Of a DNA stretch of 50,685 nucleotides, positions 1 to 7,847 are shown piece by piece (position 1 is the first letter of the stretch; every line of letters begins with the position of its first letter). The notes under the pieces were generated by a model. The model made no database searches, was not told where the DNA came from, and worked only from the letters and a program-made list of their open reading frames with translations. The DNA comes from Deltaproteobacteria bacterium (GTDB lineage Bacteria > Desulfobacterota > Syntrophobacteria > Syntrophobacterales > Syntrophobacteraceae), in the NCBI GenBank assembly GCA_021793275.1, contig JAJYTC010000010.1, positions 1-50,685 of the forward strand, given 5' to 3'. A program made the translations under genes and the position numbers.

Positions 1-9
1 CCTTTCAGT

Positions 10-1212
10 TTAGATACCTGGCCGCCAGCGCAACTGATCCAGCAACTTCGGTACGACTTCGAGTGCATCACCCACGATCGCGAGGTCCGCGATGCCCAAT
101 ATGGGCGCATCGGGATCTTTGTTGATCGCAACGATATACTTCGAAGAGCTCATCCCCGCGATATGCTGGACGGCTCCGCTGATTCCCACGGCGACATAGA
201 GATCGGGCGCCACTGTGGCGCCGGATTGACCGACCTGCAGGGTGTGAGGAATCCAGCCCAGCTCAACGATGGACCGAGAGCCCGCCAGAACGCCGCCCAA
301 CTTCCCGGCAAGTTCGCGCAGCATATCCAGGTTAGCCGGTTCCCGGCAGCCGCGTCCCGCCGCAACGATGACCCTGGCCTCATCGATTCTTTCACAGAGG
401 CTGCCCCCCACTCCTATCTTTTCATCAATTCGGGTGCGGATTACAGCTTTATTCAGCTTTACGGGAAATTCCTCCATTCTCACCGGACGCCCCTGGTCCC
501 CGTGTCCGGCCCGAAAAACATTGGGGCGCACCGTGGCCATTTGCGGTCTGCTGCAGGGAGTAATGATGGAGGCCATGATATTGCCTCCAAAAGCGGGCCG
601 CGTCTGAAGTAATTGACCGCTTTCATCGATGTCGAGGCTTGTGCAATCGGCGGTCAGGCCGAGCTTGAGACGGGCGGCGATTCTCGGCGCCAGGTCTCGT
701 CCGTTGGGTGTCGCCCCGAACAGAAAGATCGATGGGCGCTCTTTGGCGATGATCCCCGCCAGAACATGGGCAAAGCCATCGGTCGTATAGCTGTCAAGCA
801 AGCTATGACCGGCGCGGATGATTCGGTCGGCCCCGTGATGCGCGAGACTTTCGATGGAGGTCAGCCGCTCACCCCCCAAGACCACAGCCACCAGGTCTTC
901 GCCCAGCCGGTCGGCCAGTGCCCGTCCCCGGGTCAACAGCTCATAGGCAACCTTCCTGGGAATCAATCCGTCATGCGAGCTTTCGCATTCAGCCCAGATA
1001 AAGACACCTCTGTACCGGGCCAGTTCTTCCGCTGAGGCCTGCTTTCGCTCCAAGGTTATCGCTTTTCGGGGACATACATTGACGCAGGCCCCGCACAGGT
1101 TGCACAGTTCGTTGGCCTCAGCGAGGTCGTAAACCACCGTTATGGCGCCGAAGGGGCAGGACTTCTCGCAAAGCCCGCACCCATCGCATCGGGTTGGGTC
1201 AAATTTGAGCAC
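10..1212 (-). CDS. etfA: Electron transfer flavoprotein alpha subunit with N-terminal ferredoxin domain
   Basis: 400 aa. Residues 1-50 form a bacterial ferredoxin domain with two [4Fe-4S] motifs: Cys 9, 12, 15, 19 and Cys 37, 40, 43, 47. The rest is a full EtfA/FixB: an N-terminal alpha/beta domain followed by the C-terminal FAD-binding domain with the VGQSG..V.PDLY..GISGA.QH signature. EtfA with EtfB accepts electrons from acyl-CoA or hydroxyacid dehydrogenases. Ferredoxin-extended EtfA is known from electron-bifurcating or confurcating complexes such as the Acetobacterium lactate dehydrogenase LctBCD. The start is GTG, with GGGGAG about 7 nt upstream. It is the last gene of the operon visible here, 14 nt after etfB. 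Family assignment is firm. Use of ferredoxin as a partner is inferred from the domain. Confidence 0.93.
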   Translation of the reverse strand: MLKFDPTRCDGCGLCEKSCPFGAITVVYDLAEANELCNLCGACVNVCPRKAITLERKQASAEELARYRGVFIWAECESSHDGLIPRKVAYELLTRGRALADRLGEDLVAVVLGGERLTSIESLAHHGADRIIRAGHSLLDSYTTDGFAHVLAGIIAKERPSIFLFGATPNGRDLAPRIAARLKLGLTADCTSLDIDESGQLLQTRPAFGGNIMASIITPCSRPQMATVRPNVFRAGHGDQGRPVRMEEFPVKLNKAVIRTRIDEKIGVGGSLCERIDEARVIVAAGRGCREPANLDMLRELAGKLGGVLAGSRSIVELGWIPHTLQVGQSGATVAPDLYVAVGISGAVQHIAGMSSSKYIVAINKDPDAPILGIADLAIVGDALEVVPKLLDQLRWRPGI

Positions 1213-1226
1213 GGCGTTCTCCCCGG

Positions 1227-2024
1227 CTATATGAAACCTTCCGCACGCAGGAATTCAATGATCGCGTGAGCCGCATCAAGGGCCTCAAGACCTTCCACTT
1301 TCCGTCCGGATTTCCTGACGCAGGGCGGGAAGACCCTCACCACCCGGGTATAGGACCCTTGCAACCCCAGTTGTGATTCATCCAGGAGCAGGTCGTCCGC
1401 ATTCACCAGCCGAAAGGGTTTTCCGCGCGCAGCCACTATATCGGCAAAGGAAGGCATGCGGCGCAGCATCTCTCCTTTGACAACCGAGACCAGGGCGGGC
1501 ATTCTCGCGGTCACAATTTCATAGCCGTTCTCGCTTTCGCGCCTGACACGCACCCGCCGCCCGATGGAGGCAACTTCCATGTCCACCGCGTAGGTAATCT
1601 GCGGAATGCCGAGAATTTCAGCCACTTCAGGTCCCACCTGGGCCGTGTCTCCATCGATCGCTTGTTTGCCTGTCAAAATGAGGTCAAAATCCGGGGACAC
1701 CTTTTTGACGGCGGACGCCAGAGTCAAAGCCGTCGCCCAAGTGTCGGCCCCTGCGAATTTTCTATCGCACAGGAGCACCGCTTCGTCGGCGCCCAGATCG
1801 AGACAGCGCATCAGGGCGGAGCGGGCCTGGGGAGGTCCCATCGAGATGCACACAATAGACACATCCGATCTTGCGGACTTGATTCCCACCGCATGATCCA
1901 AGGCGTATTCGCAAAAGGGGTTCAGAACGGAAGCTACGCCTTCGCGAACCAGTGTGCCGGTTTCCGGGTTCACTTTCACGTTGTTGATCTCAGGCACTTG
2001 TTTTACACAGACCACGATCTTCAT
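1227..2024 (-). CDS. etfB: Electron transfer flavoprotein beta subunit
   Basis: 265 aa, usual EtfB/FixA length. It starts with the typical MKIVVCVKQVPE and carries the nucleotide-binding stretch with AIDGDTAQVGPEVAE and the RRESENGYE segment. It forms the heterodimer with the ferredoxin-EtfA encoded next. The start codon overlaps the stop of the GlcD-type dehydrogenase gene in a 4-nt ATGA, so the two are probably translationally coupled. That coupling points to a dedicated dehydrogenase-ETF complex rather than a general ETF pool. Whether the second nucleotide is FAD (bifurcating) or AMP (ordinary ETF) cannot be decided by eye. Confidence 0.93.
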   Translation of the reverse strand: MKIVVCVKQVPEINNVKVNPETGTLVREGVASVLNPFCEYALDHAVGIKSARSDVSIVCISMGPPQARSALMRCLDLGADEAVLLCDRKFAGADTWATALTLASAVKKVSPDFDLILTGKQAIDGDTAQVGPEVAEILGIPQITYAVDMEVASIGRRVRVRRESENGYEIVTARMPALVSVVKGEMLRRMPSFADIVAARGKPFRLVNADDLLLDESQLGLQGSYTRVVRVFPPCVRKSGRKVEGLEALDAAHAIIEFLRAEGFI

Positions 2025-3664
2025 GACGAACCGACCTCGAACATGTCGCCGGGGTTAAGAAGGCTGAGTGGATCAAGCGTGCGCTTGATATCCATCATCT
2101 CCTGGATGTGTTCGGCATTGTACATTACTTTGAGGTAGGGCGCCTTGAGCTTTCCGATCCCATGCTCCGCGGATACCGTCCCCCCCAGCCGGACTGCTTC
2201 GAGAGCGAACTCACGGTAGAGATTGAGGCCCTGTGCAAGCTCATCCATGTCCCTTGGCAGGATGTTTATGTGAACATGGTTGTTACCGACATGTCCAAAG
2301 GCAAGCCACTGCATACCGGTGGAGCGCAGTCGCTCCGTATAGATGCGCCACATCTCGCGCAGGCAATTTGCCGGCACGGCAAGATCGGTTCCGAGCTTGT
2401 GCAGGCCCGGATGCTGCTTCTTACGTTCGGCAATGATTGCATTGACAGTTTCAGGCAGGATGTGGCGAAAGTTCTTGAGACGATCCAGTTCTCTTGGTTC
2501 GTATGCGGCCCAGGAGTTCTTCACATCGCCACCGCATCCCCGGACCGCATCGATAATGGCCTCGAACTCCGTCGAACCTGAATCGGGTGAAAAAGAAAAC
2601 TCGAAAAACACACCAGCCCCCGCCTCACCCGGAATCGGCGGCATACCGACCGATTTGGAATCTCTTTGCTGACGGTCCCGCAGCAAGTGGATCGCCTCTT
2701 GCGAGTAAAGCTCCAGGAAATCGAGCGGAATCGCTTTTTGATCTTTGAGGGTCTCGACCAAATCAAGCGCCTTTTCATCAGAGTCAACAAACTGAACAAT
2801 GGAAATCTTTTCTTCCCGCTCGAGCAAAGCTACATCTATGCTGGTGATGGCTCCGAAGATACCTTCGGAGCCGATGAATAAATCGATGAGATCCATACTG
2901 GGTGCGCTGAAGATGCCGGCGGTATTTTTGGTTTCCGGCAGAATGTAAGAAGGAATTTTGAGATGGAGCGGCGTTCCCGCCGAATCGTAGATTAAGAATT
3001 CGCGTGAGGGGGAGGCAAAATATTTGCCGCGCGGAATATCAAGAAGTTCGCCGTTTGGCAGCATCACCCTAATCCTGCGGACCCAGTTCCTCGTAGATCC
3101 GTATCGATACGTCCTCGCGCCGGAGGCATTGGTTGCCACAGTGCCGCCGAGAGAAGCACTCCGCTCGGTTGGGTCCGGCGGGTAGAAATAGCCTCTCGGG
3201 TCCTTTTGTAATCGAGCCAGTTGCTCCCGGCTCTCCTCCGTCCCATGCTTCTCGATCCAGGGAAAGGATTTGGCGAGCAGACAACGATCGAGCTCTCGCA
3301 GGGATACGGCGCATTGCGCACGAACACGCCACTCTTCGGAGCATTCGTCGTAGTAGACCAGGTGGATCTCATTCAGCCGCTCGAGGGATACCACCGCGCC
3401 GCTCAGCGGCACGCAGCCTCCGACCAAGCCGGTCCTAGCCCCGGCGACCGTTACAGGAACCCCGCAAGAAGCCATCTCTTTGAAGACAGCCGAAAGCTCG
3501 GACTCATCTCGCGGAAAAAACAAAAAATCCGCTTTGCCCCCCGGATACTTCGATTCGTCCGTCAAATACCCGGCATAGCCCTTGCCGATCTCTGTGAATC
3601 CGGAGATCTGTCTGACAGCCTCAAGGCGGGCTCCCCTACAGGTTTTGGTGTGAATCTCGTGCAT
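2021..3664 (-). CDS. GlcD-type FAD-linked 2-hydroxyacid dehydrogenase
   Basis: 547 aa from ATG 3664. The longer open frame to 3742 would run 77 nt into the preceding gene, whereas ATG 3664 lies directly after that gene's TAA (3666-3668). An N-terminal FAD-binding PCMH domain contains VAGARTGLVGG (about 73-83) and PPDPTERSASLGGTVATNASGA. The C-terminal FAD-oxidase domain contains FGHVGNNHVHINI and SAEHGIGKLKAPYL. The family includes D-lactate, glycolate and D-2-hydroxyglutarate dehydrogenases, which oxidise a 2-hydroxyacid to a 2-oxoacid and reduce ETF. Overlap with etfB and the HOT-like alcohol dehydrogenase upstream suggest D-2-hydroxyglutarate as substrate. D-lactate is the main alternative. 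Family sure, substrate inferred. Confidence 0.9.
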   Translation of the reverse strand: MHEIHTKTCRGARLEAVRQISGFTEIGKGYAGYLTDESKYPGGKADFLFFPRDESELSAVFKEMASCGVPVTVAGARTGLVGGCVPLSGAVVSLERLNEIHLVYYDECSEEWRVRAQCAVSLRELDRCLLAKSFPWIEKHGTEESREQLARLQKDPRGYFYPPDPTERSASLGGTVATNASGARTYRYGSTRNWVRRIRVMLPNGELLDIPRGKYFASPSREFLIYDSAGTPLHLKIPSYILPETKNTAGIFSAPSMDLIDLFIGSEGIFGAITSIDVALLEREEKISIVQFVDSDEKALDLVETLKDQKAIPLDFLELYSQEAIHLLRDRQQRDSKSVGMPPIPGEAGAGVFFEFSFSPDSGSTEFEAIIDAVRGCGGDVKNSWAAYEPRELDRLKNFRHILPETVNAIIAERKKQHPGLHKLGTDLAVPANCLREMWRIYTERLRSTGMQWLAFGHVGNNHVHINILPRDMDELAQGLNLYREFALEAVRLGGTVSAEHGIGKLKAPYLKVMYNAEHIQEMMDIKRTLDPLSLLNPGDMFEVGSS

Positions 3665-3665
3665 C

Positions 3666-4445
3666 TTATTCGTAGCACTCGGGAGCCTGTTTGAACAGCT
3701 TCCAGCCCTCGGGATCGTGCCCGGTAACGATGGTCGCGCCACACAACTCGCGAAGGTTCTTCATCCTTTGCACCGAACGCACCGTTTCGCCCGCATTCCA
3801 CATCAGGCCGGGCAACACGTTGTTGTCGATGTTTTCCTGAGTGTAGCAGGAATCGGCGGCAAAGAACATGGGGCCGCTCTTGGGCAGGTTCACCAGCACG
3901 GATTGGTGACCCGGCGTGTGGCCGGGCGTGAAGTAGATGATGATGGAGCCGTCGTTGAACAGGTCCAGTTTGTCATCGCGCCACCCCTCCAGAATTACCC
4001 AAGGAACATCCTTGTCGAAGTCTTTGCGGATATAGGCTCCCTTCATGTAATAATCGGGAGCATAGGCGAAATGGAGCTCATCGCGCTGTACGATATACTT
4101 GGCATTGGGAAAATGGCCCACACAACCGGCGTGATCCAGGTGGAGGTGAGAAAGGATCACGTATTTGATGTCTTCCACCCCTGCACCGACCTTCCTGATG
4201 GCATTCACACACCACTGGCCTTCGGTCATGATCGGATCGTAGGCCGCCAGAATACCGCCCCAGTGCTCTTCCTTTTTGTGGATGGTTTCAAACGCGTTGC
4301 CGGTGTCGAACAGGACTTTCCCCTTGGGATGATCGATCAGAAGAAAAGGCACCGGAACATCAAAGGGCTGTCCCACGCCGAGCCCCAGGGTGAAGAAGTG
4401 TTTCTGGCTTTTCAAAATGCCGGCTTCAAAAAAGTAAAGTTTCAT
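3666..4445 (-). CDS. Metallo-beta-lactamase-fold lactonase, AttM/AiiA type
   Basis: 259 aa from ATG 4445, preceded by a strong GGAGGAG; the longer frame to 4511 would overlap the upstream gene. Zinc-binding motif HLHLDH is at residues 100-105. Further AiiA/AttM features are TPGHTPGHQS (173-182), the metal-bridging Asp in AADSCYTQEN (198) with the conserved Tyr, and a late VTGHDPEGW His. This family opens N-acyl-homoserine lactones and, for AttM/BlcC of Agrobacterium, gamma-butyrolactone to 4-hydroxybutyrate. It sits 28 nt after a HOT-like Fe-alcohol dehydrogenase, the same pairing as AttL-AttM, so a catabolic lactone substrate is likelier than a quorum signal. No signal peptide, so cytoplasmic. 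Confidence 0.88.
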   Translation of the reverse strand: MKLYFFEAGILKSQKHFFTLGLGVGQPFDVPVPFLLIDHPKGKVLFDTGNAFETIHKKEEHWGGILAAYDPIMTEGQWCVNAIRKVGAGVEDIKYVILSHLHLDHAGCVGHFPNAKYIVQRDELHFAYAPDYYMKGAYIRKDFDKDVPWVILEGWRDDKLDLFNDGSIIIYFTPGHTPGHQSVLVNLPKSGPMFFAADSCYTQENIDNNVLPGLMWNAGETVRSVQRMKNLRELCGATIVTGHDPEGWKLFKQAPECYE

Positions 4446-4473
4446 TCTACTCCTCCTTCTCTTATCTTGGGGT

Positions 4474-5775
4474 TTACCAGTTTGCGATCGACCGTTCGAA
4501 GATCCCGGCAAGATCCTTCATGGTGGGCTTTCTGGGCGATATCGTCAGCAGCCGCTGCTGCTTCCACGCTCCCTCCACCAGGCCGGGGATATCTCGCGCA
4601 TCGAAACCGAGCTCCCCGATTCCACTGGGAAATCCAATGTCCCTCATAAGGTCGATCAGCCCCTGGGCCAAGCAGTCGCCTGCCTCCTCCAGGGGAACTC
4701 CTCTCACGTCGCAGCCTAAGGCCTCTGCGGCCTTAAGATGTCTTTCGCGTTGGGCGGGTGCGGTGAACCGGAAACATTCAGGGGCGGTAACCGTAACCGA
4801 GATGCCGTGAGGAACCATTGGCTCTGAGGCTCGATAGTCGGGTGGGAAATAGCTCTTTACCATACCCGCGATTGGATAGCCAAGGGCATGGGGCACGTGA
4901 ACCCCGGCGTTGCCGAACCCAATACCCGCGAACGTGGACGCCGCCATCATGTGGTAGCGCGCTTCGAGATCACAGGGCGAAAGGGCAGCGCGACGGAGAT
5001 ACTTGCCCCCGAGCTCAATTGCCTTGAAGCTCCATAGATCGGCAATCAGGTTGGAACCTATGTAAGGGGGCCGGAGAGCAGGCGAGTCCGGTTTCGGGCG
5101 TGTGTGGAAGGGCACGGCCGTATAGGATTCGATAGCGTGCGTCAGAACGTCCATGCCGCTCGCCGCAGTCACCATCGGGGGAAGGGAAAGAGTATTCAAA
5201 GGATCGATCAGGGCGAGGGTGGGGCGGATGTAAAAATGGGAAATGCCGGTTTTGACATGGAGATCCAACAAATCGAGCACGATCACCGTTGTGGCCTCAC
5301 TGCCGGTACCGGCGGTCGTCGGAATGGCAATCAGGGGTTTCAACGGTCCGGGAACTGGCTTTCCCTTTCCGATCGGCGCATTGATGTAGTCGAGAAGATC
5401 TGCCGGATAGGTGCCATAAAGATTCATGGCCTTGGTTGTATCGATGACCGAGCCACCGCCGATTGCGACAAATCCGTCGAACACCTTCCCTTTCAGAAAC
5501 TCGATGGCTTTCTTGAAGCTGATATCGGTCGGCTCAATGCCGACCTCGTAGTAGCGTTCCGCTTCAATCCCCCCATCGGCGAGGATTTTCTCGACCTTTG
5601 AAGGCAGCCCTGTCTCTACGATGTTCGGGTCCGTAACGACCACGACCCTTTTCAAGCCAAGACGAGCCAGCTCAAAACCCAATTCCTCCGTGGCGCCGTA
5701 ACCAAATTTGGTAGGAGTCGTGGATAGAGGGATAATGGTTTCCGTAGGCATATTGAAGCTGAGTTTTGATTCCAA
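4474..5775 (-). CDS. Iron-type alcohol dehydrogenase resembling hydroxyacid-oxoacid transhydrogenase
   Basis: 433 aa. TTG start at 5775, with AAGGAGGTG 7 nt upstream. Family III (Fe) ADH: cofactor loop GGGSVIDTTKA (107-117), PTTAGTGSE (152-160), and metal ligands Asp209, His213 (GMDVLTHA), His296 (VPHALGYP) and His323 (VPHGISV). Several stretches match what I know of human ADHFE1/HOT rather than general Fe-ADHs: EPTDISFKKAIEF, FLDY-like DLLDYINAPIGKGKP, RPPYIGSN.IADLW and FAGIGFGNAGVH. HOT converts 4-hydroxybutyrate plus 2-oxoglutarate to succinic semialdehyde plus D-2-hydroxyglutarate using tightly bound NAD. First gene of the operon, about 110 nt downstream of a -24/-12 promoter. A simple NAD-dependent 4-hydroxybutyrate dehydrogenase is the alternative. 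Confidence 0.88.
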   Translation of the reverse strand: MESKLSFNMPTETIIPLSTTPTKFGYGATEELGFELARLGLKRVVVVTDPNIVETGLPSKVEKILADGGIEAERYYEVGIEPTDISFKKAIEFLKGKVFDGFVAIGGGSVIDTTKAMNLYGTYPADLLDYINAPIGKGKPVPGPLKPLIAIPTTAGTGSEATTVIVLDLLDLHVKTGISHFYIRPTLALIDPLNTLSLPPMVTAASGMDVLTHAIESYTAVPFHTRPKPDSPALRPPYIGSNLIADLWSFKAIELGGKYLRRAALSPCDLEARYHMMAASTFAGIGFGNAGVHVPHALGYPIAGMVKSYFPPDYRASEPMVPHGISVTVTAPECFRFTAPAQRERHLKAAEALGCDVRGVPLEEAGDCLAQGLIDLMRDIGFPSGIGELGFDARDIPGLVEGAWKQQRLLTISPRKPTMKDLAGIFERSIANW

Positions 5776-5886
5776 AATGCCACCTCCTTTTCCATAAATT
5801 GTAGATTTGCATGGTTTCGATAAGCACCGGGCCCAAAGGCATTGCCTCTGAGAGCCACAACCTTTTCACTTAAGAGATCTTATGAG

Positions 5887-5901
5887 GCAATTTCGGTGCC
5901 A
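5887..5901 (-). promoter_or_regulatory. Sigma-54 (-24/-12) promoter of the lactone/ETF operon
   Basis: On the minus strand the sequence reads TGGCAC-CGAAA-TTGC, a perfect match to the RpoN consensus, with GG and GC separated by exactly 10 nt. Transcription should start near 5875, leaving a ~100-nt leader before the TTG start at 5775. The gene directly upstream on the same strand encodes a sigma-54 activator, which supports function. Confidence 0.9.
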
Positions 5902-6030
5902 CATCGAGAGAACATTCAAAAACATCGGTTATCTCTATTTTTAGCTTAGTCATCAGGAACTTGACCGATTGTTCCGGCGCAGATGAGAAGTACCCGACAT
6001 GGGGCGGAAAAGTCCTTTTAATGCAATTCC

Positions 6031-6044
6031 GCAGGTGGACCTGC
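6031..6044. promoter_or_regulatory. Candidate enhancer (UAS) for the sigma-54 activator
   Basis: Perfect inverted repeat GCAGGT-GG-ACCTGC, lying 130 bp upstream of the -24/-12 promoter and 13 bp beyond the stop of the activator gene. Position and dyad symmetry fit a binding site for a Fis-type HTH dimer. No T-run follows on the minus strand, so it is unlikely to be the activator's terminator. Confidence 0.5.
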
Positions 6045-6056
6045 AATATCGCAGAT

Positions 6057-7847
6057 TCAGTCAGTTTCTTTGAGTTTCCGGGTGAGAGTCGTCGGGTCAA
6101 TGCTGAGCATTTTTGCAGCATCGGCTATTTTGCCTTGCTTCTGCAGGGCCTCCTGGATGAGGATTCGTTCATATCGCCTCACGGCTTCTTTTAGCGACAC
6201 GCCCTCTTCCAGTCGCGAGACTTTCTGCCCGCCGGTTGCGCCCCCGCCCAATGTCTCGGGCGGAAGATCGCACAACGCGATTTGATCCGTGCTTGAAAAC
6301 ACAATCAACCGTCCCACCAGGTTGCGCAATTCTCTAACATTACCAGGCCATTCGTAGGCGAGAAGGATGTCTTGAACAGCGGGCGAAAGATGTTTTCTCA
6401 GGCCGTATTCATTGGAAAATCGTGCCATGAAATGGCGCAGCAGCGGCAAAATATCCCGCGGCCGCTCCCGCAGGGGGGGAATGTGGACCGTGAGAACATT
6501 GATGCGGTAGTAGAGGTCGCTGCGAAACGACCCATCCCGAATGGAGCTTCGCAGGTCTTTGTTTGTGGCACAGATTATACGAGTTTTGACCTGCCTGGTT
6601 TTACTGCTTCCCAACGGCCGAATGCATCCTTCATCGAGAACTGAAAGAAGCTTTGCCTGCAGGCTCAACGGCATTTCGCTTATCTCATTTAGAAAGAGGA
6701 TGCCTCCGTGCGCCTCGACAAAAAGGCCTGATTTTCCTCCTTTTCGCGCTCCCGAAAAAGCGCCTTCGGCATACCCGAAAAGCTCGCTTTCGAGCAATTC
6801 ACCGGGAATCGCAGAGCAGTTCACCGACACAAAGGGCTTCGGGTTTCCGCCACACTGCAGGAGGTGAAGGTACTTGGCAATCAAATCCTTTCCGACTCCG
6901 GTCTCACCGGTCAGCAGTACGGGGGATTCGTATGTCGCGGCGCTAACGACCCGCTGGAGGGTTGATATGGTAAGGGGGTCCCTGGCAACCACCGGTAGAA
7001 CTTTAAAGCTCGGCAGAGAAGGAACTGATGAATTACTACAACCATCCTTCCCATCGGGGGTGCTCGCCGGTGCGTGTCTCCTGCAAATCCTAAGCTTTTC
7101 TTCACGGTCGACAAACTTGCGGGTGATCGTCGCGAGCGAAACAAGGTCCTGCACGAAAGTCAGAATATATGCCAGCCGGCCGGGCTCAGAGTATACAGGG
7201 GTCCCCGTAACGAGCACTTCTTTCCCCGAAATGATCTTCTGAAACAAGGTCACACTGCCGGCCTCTCCACGTTTGAGCTTGTCCAGAACCGACAGCGTAA
7301 CGCTCTTGGAAAAGTAGCCCTTTTCCTCGAGTTCGCGCAAATTTTTCCCCACCAGATCACTTTCCTCGAGGAATGCGATTTTCTCATAGGCCGGATTCAC
7401 CCTGAGTGTATAAGCTTCCGGATTTGCGACGTATAAGCCCGTGTAAAATTGAAGAAACTCGGAATGGTTTCCCGACGCTATGGTGTTTAGATCGATCTTT
7501 CGCTCGCCGGCGCCCTTCTTGTTAAAGGCCACAAGCAGATGGCCGATAGGTTTGTCGGAAGAATCCGCCCACAGGTTGATAACCCTGAGCCTCTTGCTCT
7601 TGATCGGCGTGGCTGGCCCGTATCGGGGGGCCCACAAATCGGGCATGGTTTCGTGAATGTTGGGGCATCTGATGCTTTTTTGATCCATGTGATGTTCGAG
7701 CAGAAAAGCCCTGTTGCAGTAGACAATATCCCCGTTCCGGGCTACTGCCGCAAATGAAGTATCCTCCGTATCGAGCACCGCGGAAGGATAGCTTTTACTG
7801 ATCCTGAGGTCATTTTCACAGCGTCTCAAGTCCAGAAGCTGAGGCAT
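6057..7847 (-). CDS. PAS-domain sigma-54-dependent transcriptional activator
   Basis: 596 aa from ATG 7847 (GGGAG 7-11 nt upstream); the frame stays open to 7943 without a better start. Domains in order: two PAS-like sensor regions (about 20-110 and 125-240), AAA+ sigma-54 interaction domain (about 285-520), and a C-terminal Fis-type HTH (KIADAAKMLSIDPTTLTRKLK). Walker A is GETGVGK (314-320). The sigma-54 contact loop is GAFSGA (362-367) instead of GAFTGA. Walker B reads FLNE (385-388), with Asn where Asp is usual. The arginine-finger region RSDLYYRINV and sensor II PGNVREL are present. No receiver domain, so it probably senses a small ligand directly. It most likely drives the RpoN promoter at 5887-5901. 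Confidence 0.9.
   Translation of the reverse strand: MPQLLDLRRCENDLRISKSYPSAVLDTEDTSFAAVARNGDIVYCNRAFLLEHHMDQKSIRCPNIHETMPDLWAPRYGPATPIKSKRLRVINLWADSSDKPIGHLLVAFNKKGAGERKIDLNTIASGNHSEFLQFYTGLYVANPEAYTLRVNPAYEKIAFLEESDLVGKNLRELEEKGYFSKSVTLSVLDKLKRGEAGSVTLFQKIISGKEVLVTGTPVYSEPGRLAYILTFVQDLVSLATITRKFVDREEKLRICRRHAPASTPDGKDGCSNSSVPSLPSFKVLPVVARDPLTISTLQRVVSAATYESPVLLTGETGVGKDLIAKYLHLLQCGGNPKPFVSVNCSAIPGELLESELFGYAEGAFSGARKGGKSGLFVEAHGGILFLNEISEMPLSLQAKLLSVLDEGCIRPLGSSKTRQVKTRIICATNKDLRSSIRDGSFRSDLYYRINVLTVHIPPLRERPRDILPLLRHFMARFSNEYGLRKHLSPAVQDILLAYEWPGNVRELRNLVGRLIVFSSTDQIALCDLPPETLGGGATGGQKVSRLEEGVSLKEAVRRYERILIQEALQKQGKIADAAKMLSIDPTTLTRKLKETD

Noticed and set aside
5870-6121. 83-codon minus-strand open frame behind the sigma-54 activator
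   Set aside because: It overlaps the activator's 3' end and covers the candidate UAS and the RpoN promoter; no ribosome site or family resemblance.
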